Assembly (NCBI GenBank): GCA_009760855.2
Contig: WPIO01000020.1
Span: forward strand, 5,465,501 to 5,529,500
DNA: 64,000 nt
Reading direction: 5' to 3'
From: Cristatella mucedo
Lineage: Eukaryota; Bryozoa; Phylactolaemata; Cristatellidae
Part shown: positions 1 to 10,290 of the stretch, in pieces
Numbering within the stretch: the first letter of the stretch is position 1
How the letters are laid out: each line of letters opens with the position of its first letter
Translations under genes and position numbers: made by a program
The notes under the pieces: model-generated
Seen by the model: only the letters and a program-made list of their open reading frames with translations
Told to the model about the DNA's origin: nothing
Databases searched by the model: none

Positions 1-241
1 ATCCTAGGTTTAAGAGAGATAACTCTCCAAGCATGTCTATTTTCCTTTTTTAAGCTCAAGGCTAATGAAAACAGGCAGACTGATGAGCAAACGGCAATGC
101 CCTCACACAGTCAAGAGTTCAGTGAGGATGGTTCCATTTAACGAATGATTACAATGACAAAATAGAACTATTGCTTCGTTTTGGGGATAGCAAAAGTTAT
201 CTGCAGAAATATATATATGCATGCATATATATATTTATGGA

Positions 242-243
<2 letters not shown>

Positions 244-285
<42 letters not shown>
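244..285. repeat. (AT)n microsatellite
   Basis: A pure AT run of about 42 bp, preceded at 209-235 by an interrupted TA/GC-containing run. The short IY-repeat open frames over it are simple-sequence artefacts. Confidence 0.97.
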
Positions 286-287
<2 letters not shown>

Positions 288-873
288 AAGCTCACAAATT
301 ATGCCACCATCGATGTCCAAGTTTCACAAGAGTCGGCAGATTTTCAATCAGGCACCACTCTGCAGCAACGCCATCTAGTAGATTACTAGTGCCTTATTTT
401 AAATGCTTTTCAGTTGACGATTTCTGAGATTGAACAATTGTCTGCTCCACTAATTCTGCCCATTTATTGCAGCAATGATACATACCTTAATCAAATCTGT
501 TAAAATTGTGCCGTCTTGTCTGTCATGGCCCATACATACGAGTCAGCGTATCAAAAATAAACTTAAAGGCAATGCATTATTTTGTCAGCCGTTTTTCCAA
601 TTAAAAATTTGATGGTAGCTTATGGGATTAATTATCCAAATCACTTGGATTTGCTAACACGGGATGCGGTCAATCAGGAAATGGGCTTTGATGAAGAATG
701 CAAATTCACAGTATATCAAACAAGCACTATACAAGTTGCATGAATACTTTTTTTTTAGTATAGATAGTTATGCTTCGATGGGCAATCCGCTGCCATTAGA
801 TATATTGAGAATCCCAGTCACTTCACCGAGCCGAAGATGCCTTTTGCATCAATTCAAGGCATACTTCGGACGG
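286..873. other. unassigned sequence
   Basis: AT-rich sequence. I see no splice-bounded coding frame, no LINE or SINE signature and no structural repeat here. Confidence 0.5.
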
Positions 874-981
874 CGTAGGTCTTTAACTCCACTATTTATA
901 TAAAACAGCATCATCACACTTTATGATCGTAGGTCTTTAACTCCACTATTTATATAAAACAGCATCATCACACTTTATGAT
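874..981. repeat. perfect 54-bp tandem duplication
   Basis: Two directly adjacent copies of a 54-bp unit beginning CGTAGGTCTTTAACTCC (874-927 and 928-981) with no difference that I can see. Perfect identity suggests a recent duplication or an assembly artefact. Confidence 0.93.
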
Positions 982-1930
982 AATGAGCCCATCGCATGCA
1001 CAGAGAGTTGCTACAGGGCAACTATAAATTAGTTGCATGGGATGCCTGCACAGGCTACACCAGCAAGAAGGAGTGGCTCTTTTGCAGACTCTGAGTAAAC
1101 TTACAGACTTAATGTGTATGCAACATTATGTTGCCTTGCATTCAGAAGCTCTCACAGATGCACCAGTTCTCTCGCCCACAGAACCACTAATCATAAAACT
1201 TATTGGGTAAACTTGACGTTCGAATTGCCAAAATTTGGTTAAAAAACTTGGAAGCATAAGATAAATCGGGTTGACAGATGCAACAGTTGACAGATAACGA
1301 TAGACGTATTAGATAACAGACAGGGCGGAGTCTTCGCTTAGTCTGGTGCTACATCCAGTCTGGTGCAGCTGAGACTTGCCAGTAGCAGCATTGCTTTTCT
1401 ACCTAGACTATGAGCACGTTTCAACCAAACCTATTACCATCATTTAAATCTTCCCAAGTATTGTACCCAATGTCTAAGCTTGACGTGGCTACAGAAAGAA
1501 AACTGGCATAAATAAAGTTCCCGTTCACGAGAGGCAACGCCTAATCAACAACTAAAGCAGAGCAGACACATATCAGTAACAGATGCATTCTTCGGGTAAT
1601 GCAAATGGATAGCCGAAGCCACAGCACTCAGCGGATAACCAAAAGTAGTCAATTAGCAATGGGATGGGAGAACTTAAAACTGGATAAATTCTTATGAGGC
1701 CTTGCAGATCGAGAAGAGCACAGGACCACGAATAGATGCCTTTGCAACCATAAAGGGAACTGATCTGAATGAAGCTTGACCACCACACAACAAACAATTG
1801 GATAAGAACAGACGAGCACAATTTGAATAGCAGCAGACTGTTCACTGCTCTCAATCGTTCAGTAGAATGTTAGAATGTGTGATCAATAGTGTCGGATAAA
1901 GCAAACAGATCCAGCATAAACAATGCAGTG
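982..1930. other. unassigned sequence
   Basis: No recognisable gene or repeat. The longest open frame (1573-1854, minus) has no family signature and no convincing splice context. Confidence 0.45.
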
Positions 1931-1934
1931 AAAA

Positions 1935-2200
1935 TAGTAATACATTTGTTATAGCACCCTCCGATAGCTCACAAATCTTTCTAGGAAATTGACATTTGCT
2001 TCAAAAGAAGCACGATCGAAAGGCTAGTGATAGCATGCTCAATGACATCAAGCATAACATGGTTAGAAGTGACATATACAAGCTCCGCATGTAAATATGG
2101 CTAGTGGCACGTGTCAGCACGTATAAGCACATAAATGAAGAGTCACATGGACCCACTAAATGCTGCGATAAACAGATGCTTTTTATCACAATCATCATTG
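1935..2200 (-). mobile_element. family A CR1-like LINE, 3'-end fragment
   Basis: Noncoding 3' region only. Read on the minus strand it ends in the family A terminal segment (the plus strand shows TATAGCACCCTC then CTTTCTAGG). It shares the internal landmarks of the other copies, such as CATGGTTAGAAGTGACAT and GACCCACTAAATGCTG. Confidence 0.85.
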
Positions 2201-2439
2201 TTACCACTAACTCGTCGAATTGATGATCACATGGAAGAGAACAGTTTCAGTTATATGGTGTCGTAAAATCCAAACTGGAACTTCCTAATACATCATTCTT
2301 TTCTACATGCGCCACAATCTATTTAGGGATGTAGTGTTTATTATCTTGGAAAAAAGGAAGACTAGGCTACCATTTTCGAGGAAGGCATTCAATTTAGCCC
2401 CTACAAATGTTGGTGGAATGATGGCTGATTAAAACGACT

Positions 2440-2805
2440 TTAGAGCCATGGGTGTATCCAGTGAAGCAGATATCCTGAGGGATAGAAGCTTTAGCTCTGC
2501 AGGTCCTAGACTGTGGAACTCGCTTCCACAATTCTTACGCAACGACATCTACTCTCCAACTGCCGACTATGGCACATCTTTTTCAGCGGTCCTGAACTGC
2601 TACTTCTATGCTACTCACTACCTCAACTGCTCTCCTAACTCTGCTATGCTTCCCACTTTCTCTTTGTTGCGTGAGACGAAGTCTGTTGGCTACCGAATGC
2701 GTATCGAAAGCCGCTTAGGCTGCGAGTGTGCTATACAAAACTCTCCTGCGTAACACCCACAAGGTCTTTATGACTTTGTGGAGTTACTGACGGAGATGTA
2801 TGGGA
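2440..2805 (+). mobile_element. family B CR1-like LINE, C-terminal and 3' end
   Basis: The frame at 2448-2753 carries the C-terminal landmarks of the longer family B copies: a GPRLWNSLPQFL-type motif, FSAVLNCYFYATHYLNC, then SLLRETKSVGYRM. The stop is followed by the family B 3' signature CTTTGTGGAGTTACTGACGG. The motif W-N-S-L-P near the C-terminus is typical of CR1/Rex-like reverse transcriptase ORFs. The copy is strongly 5'-truncated; only about the last 100 residues survive. It is not a host gene. Confidence 0.85.
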
Positions 2806-3450
2806 GGGCAGTGTGTCTACGGTAAAGAAAAAAGGGTTCAGTATTATGTGAGCAGGTGATGAGCTCAATCTCATCGGCAGCCACTGTAGCAGTTGCACTG
2901 ACAAAGGCATAGTCCGGTTAAAACTATGCACTGCTCTTTAACAGCATAGCAATGCTAAAAGAAGCTTGCACATCCACACGAGCCTATGAAGAATCCCGGC
3001 TTCCTAATGCTGCAGCTGTGCCGGGACATGTGGCTGACAGTAGAGCAGGCATGGTACTTGTTGCCCAGCCTAAATCATCCACAGCTGGCCCGGGCAGATA
3101 ATAGATTTGCTGGGCCAATTATCTTTATGCTGAGACTACTCTGTAAAAGTTGACGAGTTTAACCACAGCAATGACTTGTCTCGAGCACAACGGTTGGCTG
3201 CAACTTTTCGTGCACGGCCGAGTTACTGCCCTGTGACACAAACCAAATAGAAGACATCATCAGTGCTACCTGTCGGTCCCCACTAGCCAGAAGCACTTCT
3301 GGTCACACTGCGTGCTGACCAGGGAGCTCTAGTAGTGCCGACGTGTTCGGGCATGCAGCTCTGCCCGTCAGGCTCAATAAGAGCAGCAAACTTTGACCGG
3401 GACAGGCCGGTAAAGTAGGAAAACTCGGCAGACCGTGCAAACTGAAATCA
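2806..3450. other. unassigned; possible further minus-strand exon
   Basis: No repeat recognised. On the minus strand a sequence ending TGATTTCAG at about 3449 is followed by an open stretch with residues such as SYFTGLSRSKFAALIEPDG. However, its best-looking frame does not match the phase left by the donor at 3557, so I do not call it as an exon. Confidence 0.3.
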
Positions 3451-3557
3451 CTTATACCTGCCAAAAAATCTACGAGACTACGTCAAAGCAGAAAGGGGTG
3501 CACGGCAAGTGAAGGCCGAAATGCCACGCCTAAGCAAGAACGAGCCAACGAACTTAC

Positions 3558-4131
3558 GTAGTCGGGATCACTGCATCAACGTCATCTCGCGTAGCATCAG
3601 GGTCACATATTTTCATGCCTTTCTGTTGAATCTTGGAAACCCTTGGCTTTCGGACAGCAGAGGCAGTCTTCGGCTTGGAAGCAGCAGCATCCGAATCCTG
3701 CAGAACAGCGCTGTTGCCTGTGCCGACTCCAGCAGAGGCTGTGGGGGACAACGGCTGGGTCAGCAGCTCCGATTTTACCTTGATCTTTCCCCTGCTGCTG
3801 GCAGCCTGTGCATTGTAGGAAGCTGCACCGCCTGGCTGCTGTGGCTGGCTATAACTGCCACTGCTGAGTGGCATGGGCTCAGGAGTTGATACGGGCAGCC
3901 CATCAGCAAAACAAAGATCAGGCAGATCCAGCTCGATGTCACCGAGTGCACAGTCGGAGCGCAAGGCGGTTTCGAAAGACTTCAGCTGCATTTCCCAGCC
4001 ATCTTTGCCGCCTTTGCCTCCTTCGCTAGACAAGGAGTTCAGTCTGGCCGCTGCCAGCGGCAAGCCACGCAGACCTGGCCCATTGTTTTCGACAGTATGC
4101 AGGTTAAGCTCCAGCACACGGGCATCTAGCT
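3558..4131 (-). CDS. internal exon of an unidentified host gene
   Basis: A 574-nt open exon on the minus strand. It is entered after an acceptor (GTTGCCGTGTTGCAG, then AGCTAG) and left at a donor reading CTAC/GTAAGT. The start phase is 1 and the end phase is 2. It encodes about 190 residues. First comes a probable helix (LDARVLELNLHTVENN), then an acidic patch (CALGDIELDLPDLCFAD). A Ser/Pro/Gln/Ala-rich low-complexity part follows, then a Lys-rich end. IKVKSE matches the sumoylation consensus. Purines dominate codon position 1, as in real coding DNA. The composition suggests a nuclear or regulatory protein, but I do not recognise the family. It joins in phase to the exon at 9580-9696. The open frame reaches 4162, but that ATG lies in the inferred intron and is not a supported start. 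Confidence 0.7.
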
Positions 4132-4324
4132 CTGCAACACGGCAACAGCAGGACACAGGCATCAGGTACAGAACAAGAACTCAAATCCCAGAGAATTATG
4201 CAGGGGGCAGGAGTACCGGCAGAGGCCCAGGTACCGGCAGATGGATAAGTATTGCATTCAGCAACACCAGCAGTGGGTCAGCAGCCTGTAGGCAGCAGCA
4301 GTGGTCACCACCAACAGTAGTGGT

Positions 4325-4452
4325 CAGAAGCAGCAGTCAGTAGCAGCAGCAGTCAGTAGCAGCAGCAGTCAGTAGCAGCAGCAGCAGTCGACGGAGCAGT
4401 GTCAGCAGGAGCAGGAGCAGTGGTCAGCAGCAGTCAGCAGCAGTAGCAATAA
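4325..4452. repeat. imperfect CAG/AGTC minisatellite
   Basis: Repeated CAGCAGCAGTCAGTAG units with a period of about 15 bp, degrading into CAGGAGCAGG and CAGTGGTCAGCAG variants. It lies just upstream of the exon at 3558-4131, in what would be its intron. Confidence 0.85.
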
Positions 4453-4984
4453 TGGGTGCACATGAAACAAAGCACAAATTGCACAGTCCAACAAAAGAAG
4501 AAGACAGTGTTGCTGTAACAGATCGAGATGCTGATGAAAGATGTATAAAGCTGTAGATCAGCATATTGGCTAAACCTATTCTGGGGACATTTAACTGAGA
4601 CATTAAAATTAAGGACTAGAAGCAGGCGCTCTAGCCTGCTGCCTGGAAGCTCACTATATCACAAGAGTGCAGAAACCACATGCATGATAGGGGTGGGGTA
4701 ACAAACCCACGCTAGGGCGCAGGAAACTGTGGGGCACCTATAGACTAGTCAGAAGCACAAGAGCATCGGCTGAATACCGACAGCATCTGCCCCGTGGCAA
4801 ACAATATCAGCAATGCTAGGTCAAAGGTTTGACATGAGTAATGCAACAGAGTGATGCTATTTCGAAGTTATTGGTATAAAAAAAGGAACACCTCTGGAAG
4901 ATAAGACTGCACGAATTAAAAAAAATGTGACTTTTGTATAGGGTATAGGCCGGGGTCCTGAATAGAGGGAATAAGTAATAAACA
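4453..4984. other. unassigned sequence
   Basis: No coding frame or repeat recognised. Confidence 0.4.
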
Positions 4985-5905
4985 AAGGATATCTTAATAG
5001 TGTCCTAGGATAACTAAATCTTCTTTGACCACTTTAAACATGTTCGAAAAGAAGCTGTCAATTGGTAAGTGATATCATGGCAGTATGAGTAAGCATAAGC
5101 ACAGAAACATCAATTTGCACAGAACCTGCAAATGGTACAAGGTACAGCTGATTTACTGGCGTTGTTAATGCCTTTAAGGCAGCAGACGTCATCGGTCTGC
5201 TGGATGAGTTCCAGACTTAAGGATCGTAGATCTTTACGAGCATAGATCGTTAGGAGCACAAAAGCACGATCTCTAACGGATTCGAGGTCAGCTGGAGGCA
5301 CGACTAAAAAGTGGTGTGATGTCCAGCTTATGTGTGGGTAGTTGGGACAGACAGGCCTGAGCTTGAGAATAAAGGAACTTTCGAGCAACAAAGTTTTTAC
5401 GTCGACACGTTGCTTGTTCAGGAGCAAGTAAAAGTCAGTATAAAGTGCTGCAATGTGGCAATGTCGATGATCACAACAGACAAACCAAGCTGCAGAGTTT
5501 TGAACCAACTGAAAGCTTACTGCACTCACCGGAAGGATTGCAAGTAGAGGGTTGGAGAGGCCGGGGTGCTATGTCGAAAATGCAGGAACAAGATTGGACC
5601 TGGTACCCCTGTATAAGCAGGCCTGAATTTTAGAAATGTGGTGTCGACGAAAGAAGGCGGACTTGATTATAAGGCTGCCACGGTAGTCCAGTGAAAGGTT
5701 ATTTTGGAACTTAGCAGCCACATTGCATGCAGGTACTACAGTTGATAAGTAGACAGTGCTGATTTCGCAGGATAGGTTTTCCAATTTCTGAGTAACTAAG
5801 TTTGCCTTAACTAGTACATTAGTTTTACTGTCCTTCAATTTAAGTTCGTTTGATGCCACCCAGTGCAAGTGGCAGATCTGAAGGCTGCCAGGGAGCTGTG
5901 TCAAG
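4985..5905 (-). mobile_element. family A CR1-like LINE, diverged internally rearranged copy
   Basis: The minus-strand frame at 5569-5904 aligns with the family A segment downstream of the catalytic motif (NELKLKDSKTNVLV, then ISKIQACLYRGTRSNLV). The frame at 5110-5529 begins QLVQNSAAWFVCCDHRHCHI and later has VRDRAFVLL, both family A landmarks. The 3' end (about 4985-5040) is a mutated version of the terminal segment. The landmarks sit in the expected order but with scrambled or missing intervals, so this is an old, inactive copy. Confidence 0.75.
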
Positions 5906-5908
5906 AAT

Positions 5909-7480
5909 AATATTACTATGACATTTGTATAGCACCCATAGAGAACAATATCTTTCTAGACACTGTATGTATTCTGCAAAAGAATCACTGCCGAATGGTT
6001 AGACATAACAAGCATTACATGGTCAGAGGTGAAATGCACAGGATCAGCATGCAAATATGGTTAGTGGCAGCCTGAACAGTCAGCACACACATAAGCCCAC
6101 AAAGGACGAATCACATAGAACATCTAAGTGCTATGATAAATAGATGCATGTTTAGCTACTTTTTAGAAGTTTGTCAAGTCATGGAATGTCATTATGCAGT
6201 CAGAAGTGAGTTTTAGAGTTTGGGAGCATACTAGCTAAAGGCACAGTCTCTAAAGTATTTGTTGTAACTGCGAGGTGCAGCAAAACGATTATATCCAGAA
6301 AATCGGGTTGTACTAAGCTTGGCCTGGTGGGGAGTGAATCTGGTGGGTATGCTGAAGCCAACAAATGAATGGACCTAAAGGCGAATGACAAATGAATGCA
6401 TTGCATGACTGAGAGCCAGTGCAGGTGGCAAGAAGTGGTGTGATGTGGCAACTTCGACACTCACGATGGACAAAACCTATCTGCAGTTTTGCACCAGCTG
6501 TAGTCGCCTGATTGTACAGGCCGGTAAATCAGCAAGCAGTGACTTACAAAAGTCCAGGAGGGATGTCACAAATGGATTACCAGATTTATATGCAGTATCC
6601 TTGTCTAAGCAGGCCCGAATGTTAGCAATGTTATGTAGCTGAACGTAGGTTGTGGAGCTGATGTGGTCGTCTAATGAAATAATAATAATAATAATAATTC
6701 ACTTGATAAAGCGCCCTCAGAGAACTCAATCTCTCTCTAGGCGCTTTACATTTGCTGTAAAGTGAAATGCAATTGTCACTTAGGAACAAGACGCCTACAC
6801 TTGGAGCAGATTCAACAGGAGATATGCTGGTAGAACCGATTTTGACCAATAGGTTTACCAATTTCCGAATAACTCTTGGTTTTCCACATAGCTAGTAGGT
6901 TGGTTTTTATCATCGTTGAATTCAAGAAAGTTTGCTGGCTTTTGTGTGCGGATGACATCAATAAATGAAGCAAGGGAGTTAAGAGAATTCGAGGTGCTTG
7001 GAGGCTAGGAGGGATCAAAGCAGAGGTACAACTGAGTGCATCTGCTTAGAAGTCAAAGCCTAGGTTGTGCCTGACAATTATATTGGTACGAGGGAGAGTA
7101 AAAACTGGGAAAAACATCGGGCCAAGCACAGAGCCCTGAGGTAACACATACTTCAGTGTTTTTTCGGATGACTGCTTTTTGTTGTCATCAATACTCTGGA
7201 GTCTGCCACTGAGATAGGGTTTGACATTTCAAAGACATGGGAACGATTAAAGTACAGTTCTGTATCATCGATATATAAATGAAAAACTAGATTTTTCTTA
7301 GCGATTACATTGGCAAGGGGAGGAATATGAATCGTAAAAACGAAAATATAAATATGTAAATTCAAATTGCAATAATTTACAGGCGATATCACAAATGGGT
7401 TTCTTTGTTCGGTTATAACACTCTTGTCTGAGCAGGCGCAGATTTTAGCAACGTATAAAAGCTAAAAATAGGGCAACTTG
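5909..7480 (-). mobile_element. family A CR1-like LINE, longer composite copy
   Basis: The 3' end is at about 5910. C-terminal coding remnants lie at 6200-6460 (HHTTSCHLHWLSV, then SAYPPDSLPTRPS). It continues through the post-catalytic region to a GSVLGPM-like reverse transcriptase block near 7110-7150. The frame at 7153-7392 then carries a second catalytic block, LVFHLYIDDTELYF, where the metazoan consensus would be Y/F-A-D-D. Having two RT blocks in this order means the interval is composite, perhaps two insertions. It is also split by a 3'-tail insertion at about 6678-6775. It cannot encode a working enzyme. Confidence 0.75.
6678..6775 (-). mobile_element. family A 3'-tail fragment nested in another family A copy
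   Basis: A minimal insertion of about 98 bp: (ATT)n on the minus strand, the terminal 60-bp segment and a few bases more. It separates CTAATGA from TCACTTAGG, which are contiguous in intact family A copies (for example near 58,880). Confidence 0.8.
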
Positions 7481-7828
7481 AGGGTAAGTGAGGGTATTCT
7501 ATCACTTGCTCTAACAACGAGCTGTGGGTGCATACAAATTCATTTGCTTCTTGCTGGAGTTTATTTCAAGATTGAGCCCAATGAGCAGATCCCAAAGCGG
7601 CTTTAGTGACTAGCTGAGAATGTAGCTTGTAGCTCTTCGAAAGACACTTACAGGATTGAGTCCTATAACTTCTAAACATAAAGGCAATGCCGAGCGATGG
7701 CACAACATCAGTAGCTTAATATGAGAATGCCAAAACAAACAAGCTAAACAATGAGCATGCACATGGCAAAAACAAAAATGCAGGCTAGCTTGCTGTGCTA
7801 TCATCGTGCAGCAAATTTACACCAATCT

Positions 7829-7960
7829 GATTTGGCCCAGTAGTAAGAAGCTACTTCTTAAACAGCCGAGTTCGTGAGTTCGAACCTTTCGGTATTCCCA
7901 AAGCACCAGGATAGAGATTAACTTCTCTTGGGGTGCCATAACAATTATTTATATAATTTT
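7829..7960 (+). mobile_element. type alpha SINE: tRNA-like head with family A tail
   Basis: The head has an A-box-like TGGCCCAGTAGTAAG and a good B box GAGTTCGAACC (7876-7886). These are RNA polymerase III internal promoter elements of tRNA-derived SINEs. The tail reads GCACCAGGATAGAGATTAAC then TTCTCTTGGGGTGCC and ends in an AT-rich run. It aligns with the terminal segment of the family A LINE (GCGCCTAGAAAGAGATTGAG then TTCTCTGAGGGCGC). It encodes no protein. Tail sharing of this kind usually means the SINE uses the LINE's reverse transcriptase. Confidence 0.75.
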
Positions 7961-8699
7961 TTTCTTCTTTCTTCCCTTTCCAGCTTCGAATTCTTCTAAA
8001 CGGCATGGTAGCTTCCAGCGGCTAACTTCTTTCATGATGCTTAAAGTTGCCTTTTTAAGCTCGGTACCATCGACGAAATCCAAGCACGGACTTGGCAAAG
8101 AACCAGCTCCCAACACATTTCACCAACCCTCCTCCCCCCTCCCGAAAACTGCTGGGCCCAGAGCTGGCTGCTTGGCATGCAAGGTCTCTTAGGGTGGTAC
8201 ATACAAATCCCTTGTTACTATCCCTGCAATAATTAGAGCAGCCAGTGCCCAGGGCATGCAGGCTACACAAATACAAAATCATTATCCCATCGGTCATGAG
8301 TGCATGCCATACACCTGCCGAGCCAGACGAAGAAACCATAAGTTTAAGAAAACCTTGCTGCCAGAGATCGATGACAGCAGCCATGTCAATCTAGGACGGT
8401 GAGCAGCAGGAGAGAGGGGATTACCTACTCCCAGTGTGCCTTGTCATGCACACAATATCAGCTGGCTAAGCTAGAGTCACTCCGGTTCGACACATGCACG
8501 AAACCAAGCTCCAGTGCAAAAAAATGCACTTGTTCGGCTAACCATTAACTGCACTGCCAGTGATCTTGTGATTTTTTAGTTTTGCGTGCTTAGCATGTTC
8601 GCCTGTTCATGACTCAGTGCATGTTACTAGTAAGGGGTCCCACTAACCGGTGGCCCCAAGTGCCTTTGACATTCCGGTCTAAGCAAGCTACTACTACTA
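7961..8699. other. unassigned sequence
   Basis: The minus-strand frame at 8055-8384 (109 codons) has no recognisable domain, and its splice context is not persuasive. I see no repeat. Confidence 0.4.
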
Positions 8700-8995
8700 C
8701 TAATAATAATAACAATAATGTACTTGATAAAGCGCCCTCAGAGAACTTAATCTCTTTCTAGGCGCTTTACATTTGCTGCAAAGGGAAATGCAATTGAATG
8801 GTAAGTAAAATCATGCTTGAAAAACAAACAAAATTAATAACATGGTTAGGGGTGACATGCACAGGGTCAGCATGCAAATGTGGTTAGTGGCAGCATGCAC
8901 AGTGTCAGCACGCATAAGCACGTGAAGGACGAATCGCAGGGACCCACTAAATGCTGTCCTAAATAGGTGTGTTTAAAGCAGTTCTAAATTTTGTT
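8700..8995 (-). mobile_element. family A CR1-like LINE, 3'-end fragment
   Basis: Well-preserved 3' region: AATAATAACAATAATG on the plus strand, then GATAAAGCGCCCTCAGAGAA, then the landmark GGTTAGGGGTGACATGCACA. No coding part remains. Confidence 0.92.
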
Positions 8996-9070
8996 TAAGC
9001 TTGACACCAGTCAAGCTTAAAAAACCTTGATTATTGCTTCTCTACATGGCAAGCTGTAATGTTCCTAGAT

Positions 9071-9257
9071 CAGTGGTTCTCAGAATTCCTAATACGCGAC
9101 CCTTTCATGCAGTTCCTCGTGTTGCGGGACGGGACCCCTAACCATATAGTTATTGTGTCCAAAATGTGGAAATGCGTTTTCGATGGTCTTAGGCAACCCC
9201 TATGAAAGGGTCGCTCGACCCCCGAAGGGGTCTCAACCCACTGGTTGAAAACTGCTA
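9071..9257. mobile_element. SPIN-like nonautonomous hAT element, copy 1
   Basis: A 187-bp element beginning CAGTGGTTCTCAG and ending GGTTGAAAACTGCTA, so its ends are inverted repeats. The interior includes GATGGTCTTAGGC and AAAGGGTCGCTCGACCCCC, which from memory match the ends of SPIN-type hAT transposons. Flanks TCCTAGAT and TCGCAGAT (9063-9070, 9258-9265) agree at 6 of 8 positions, consistent with an aged 8-bp hAT target duplication. There is no transposase. Confidence 0.8.
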
Positions 9258-9579
9258 TCGCAGATCCATATTTGGCTTTTTTAAGGCACAATACAGATGG
9301 TATTATTATTATTATCATCCATATTTCACCAAACCCGCTAACTCCCATAACGGCCACGGTGTGTTGGTACCGATATCATATCTACAGTCTTCGGTAACGA
9401 GGCTTATAGAAAATACGCATTGACATCGAGATACAAGTAACCAATGCCAATAGCCAGATTTAAGGATGTCGAAAGAAAAAATAGCAAGCAAATAAAAGCT
9501 GCTGATCGTGGCAGTCACTCGTTTAGCCCAGTGTCTTGCTCAGAAAAAAGCACTCGGTGGCAAAAGCAGGAGACCCTAC

Positions 9580-9696
9580 CTTTCAGTATCTCATAGCCAG
9601 TCCTGCCTGTAGTGGCTCCAGTACTGCTTCTAGTCAGAGCAGCACCACCTTTTCGAATAGCTCTCTTGCTGCTGAGCATAGGCTTCGCATTGTGAC
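9580..9696 (-). CDS. internal exon, phase-compatible with 3558-4131
   Basis: A 117-nt open exon on the minus strand. The acceptor is GCGTTTTTGTTGCAG before GTCACAATG, with a good pyrimidine tract. The donor reads CTGAAAG/GTAGGG. Both flanking introns are phase 1, so it can be spliced to the exon at 4131-3558 without a frame break, giving ...GYEILK-E-LDARVL... across the junction. It encodes 39 residues rich in Lys, Arg, Ser, Thr and Gly (KPMLSSKRAIRKGG, TRSSTGATTGRTG), which looks disordered and basic. About 80% of its codons start with a purine. I do not recognise the protein. The joining intron would be about 5.4 kb and would contain several transposon copies. Confidence 0.6.
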
Positions 9697-9869
9697 CTGC
9701 AACAAAAACGCATACAAATAGCACCACTGAGAGCACATAATTGGAGCTCAAACCTAACTCAAGGCCGACGTTTCGGATTTTGCAAATCACATGGGCCTTT
9801 ACGTAAATGAGGTGTCTGCACGAAGCTTGCCTGGCGCCATGGGGCTCGAATGAAAGCTCGAGACTGCAG

Positions 9870-10073
9870 CCCAAGCAACCAAACTCCTCGAAAAATTGTT
9901 GGCACCAAAAGAACCATCGAGGAGATCCTTGAAGACCAGAAGATGAGCCACATGGTCAGCACACTGCATGGGCTCAGCTTTCGAGACACCAGCCTCAGAA
10001 TAGCCATAATGAAAACTGGGCAAAAAAGGAGCATGCAAGTTCGAATGCCAGCTGGCAACCATCGTGAACACAG
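9870..10073 (+). CDS. candidate plus-strand exon, unknown gene
   Basis: A 204-nt open stretch between GAGACTGCAG and ACAG/GTAAAAG. Both intron phases would be 2, and the length is a multiple of three. It encodes a basic, helix-friendly sequence (KRTIEEILEDQKMSH, later LRIAIMKTGQKRSMQV). About three quarters of its codons start with a purine, which favours this strand over the also-open minus frames. The acceptor lacks a strong pyrimidine tract. It lies within 180 bp of a minus-strand exon, so either the two belong to different genes or one is spurious. I do not recognise the family. Confidence 0.35.
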
Positions 10074-10149
10074 GTAAAAGGAGTAGTTCAGCAGGATGAA
10101 TAAATGACGTAGAGTAAATAAATAGAAGGCAAAGCAAAGATTAGCTTAT

Positions 10150-10290
10150 CCAACAGCCTCAGTTGCATAGCAACAGAACACCCTTAGTGATATAATCCTG
10201 CCTGCAGTAACCAATGTGGAGCTGCCTGCTGCAGGACTGGAACCAATGACCTGGGTCGTGTAGAACGAGCACCTCACCCTCCCCCAAATT
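10150..10290 (-). mobile_element. type beta tRNA-derived SINE fragment
   Basis: Read on the minus strand it has the type beta order: a B-box-like GGTTCCAGTCC, CTGCAGGCAGG, a CACTAAGGGTGTTCTG-like block, then a GC-rich end. It is diverged. Confidence 0.5.

Noticed and set aside
3300-3449. A following minus-strand exon with SYFTGLSRSKFAALIEPDG.
   Set aside because: Its plausible frame is phase 0, but the donor at 3557 leaves two nucleotides. The phase-correct frame looks non-coding.
9799-10137. Minus-strand open frames with splice-like ends over the plus-strand candidate exon.
   Set aside because: Less purine-biased at codon position 1. The better-looking frame is not phase-compatible with the exon at 9580-9696.
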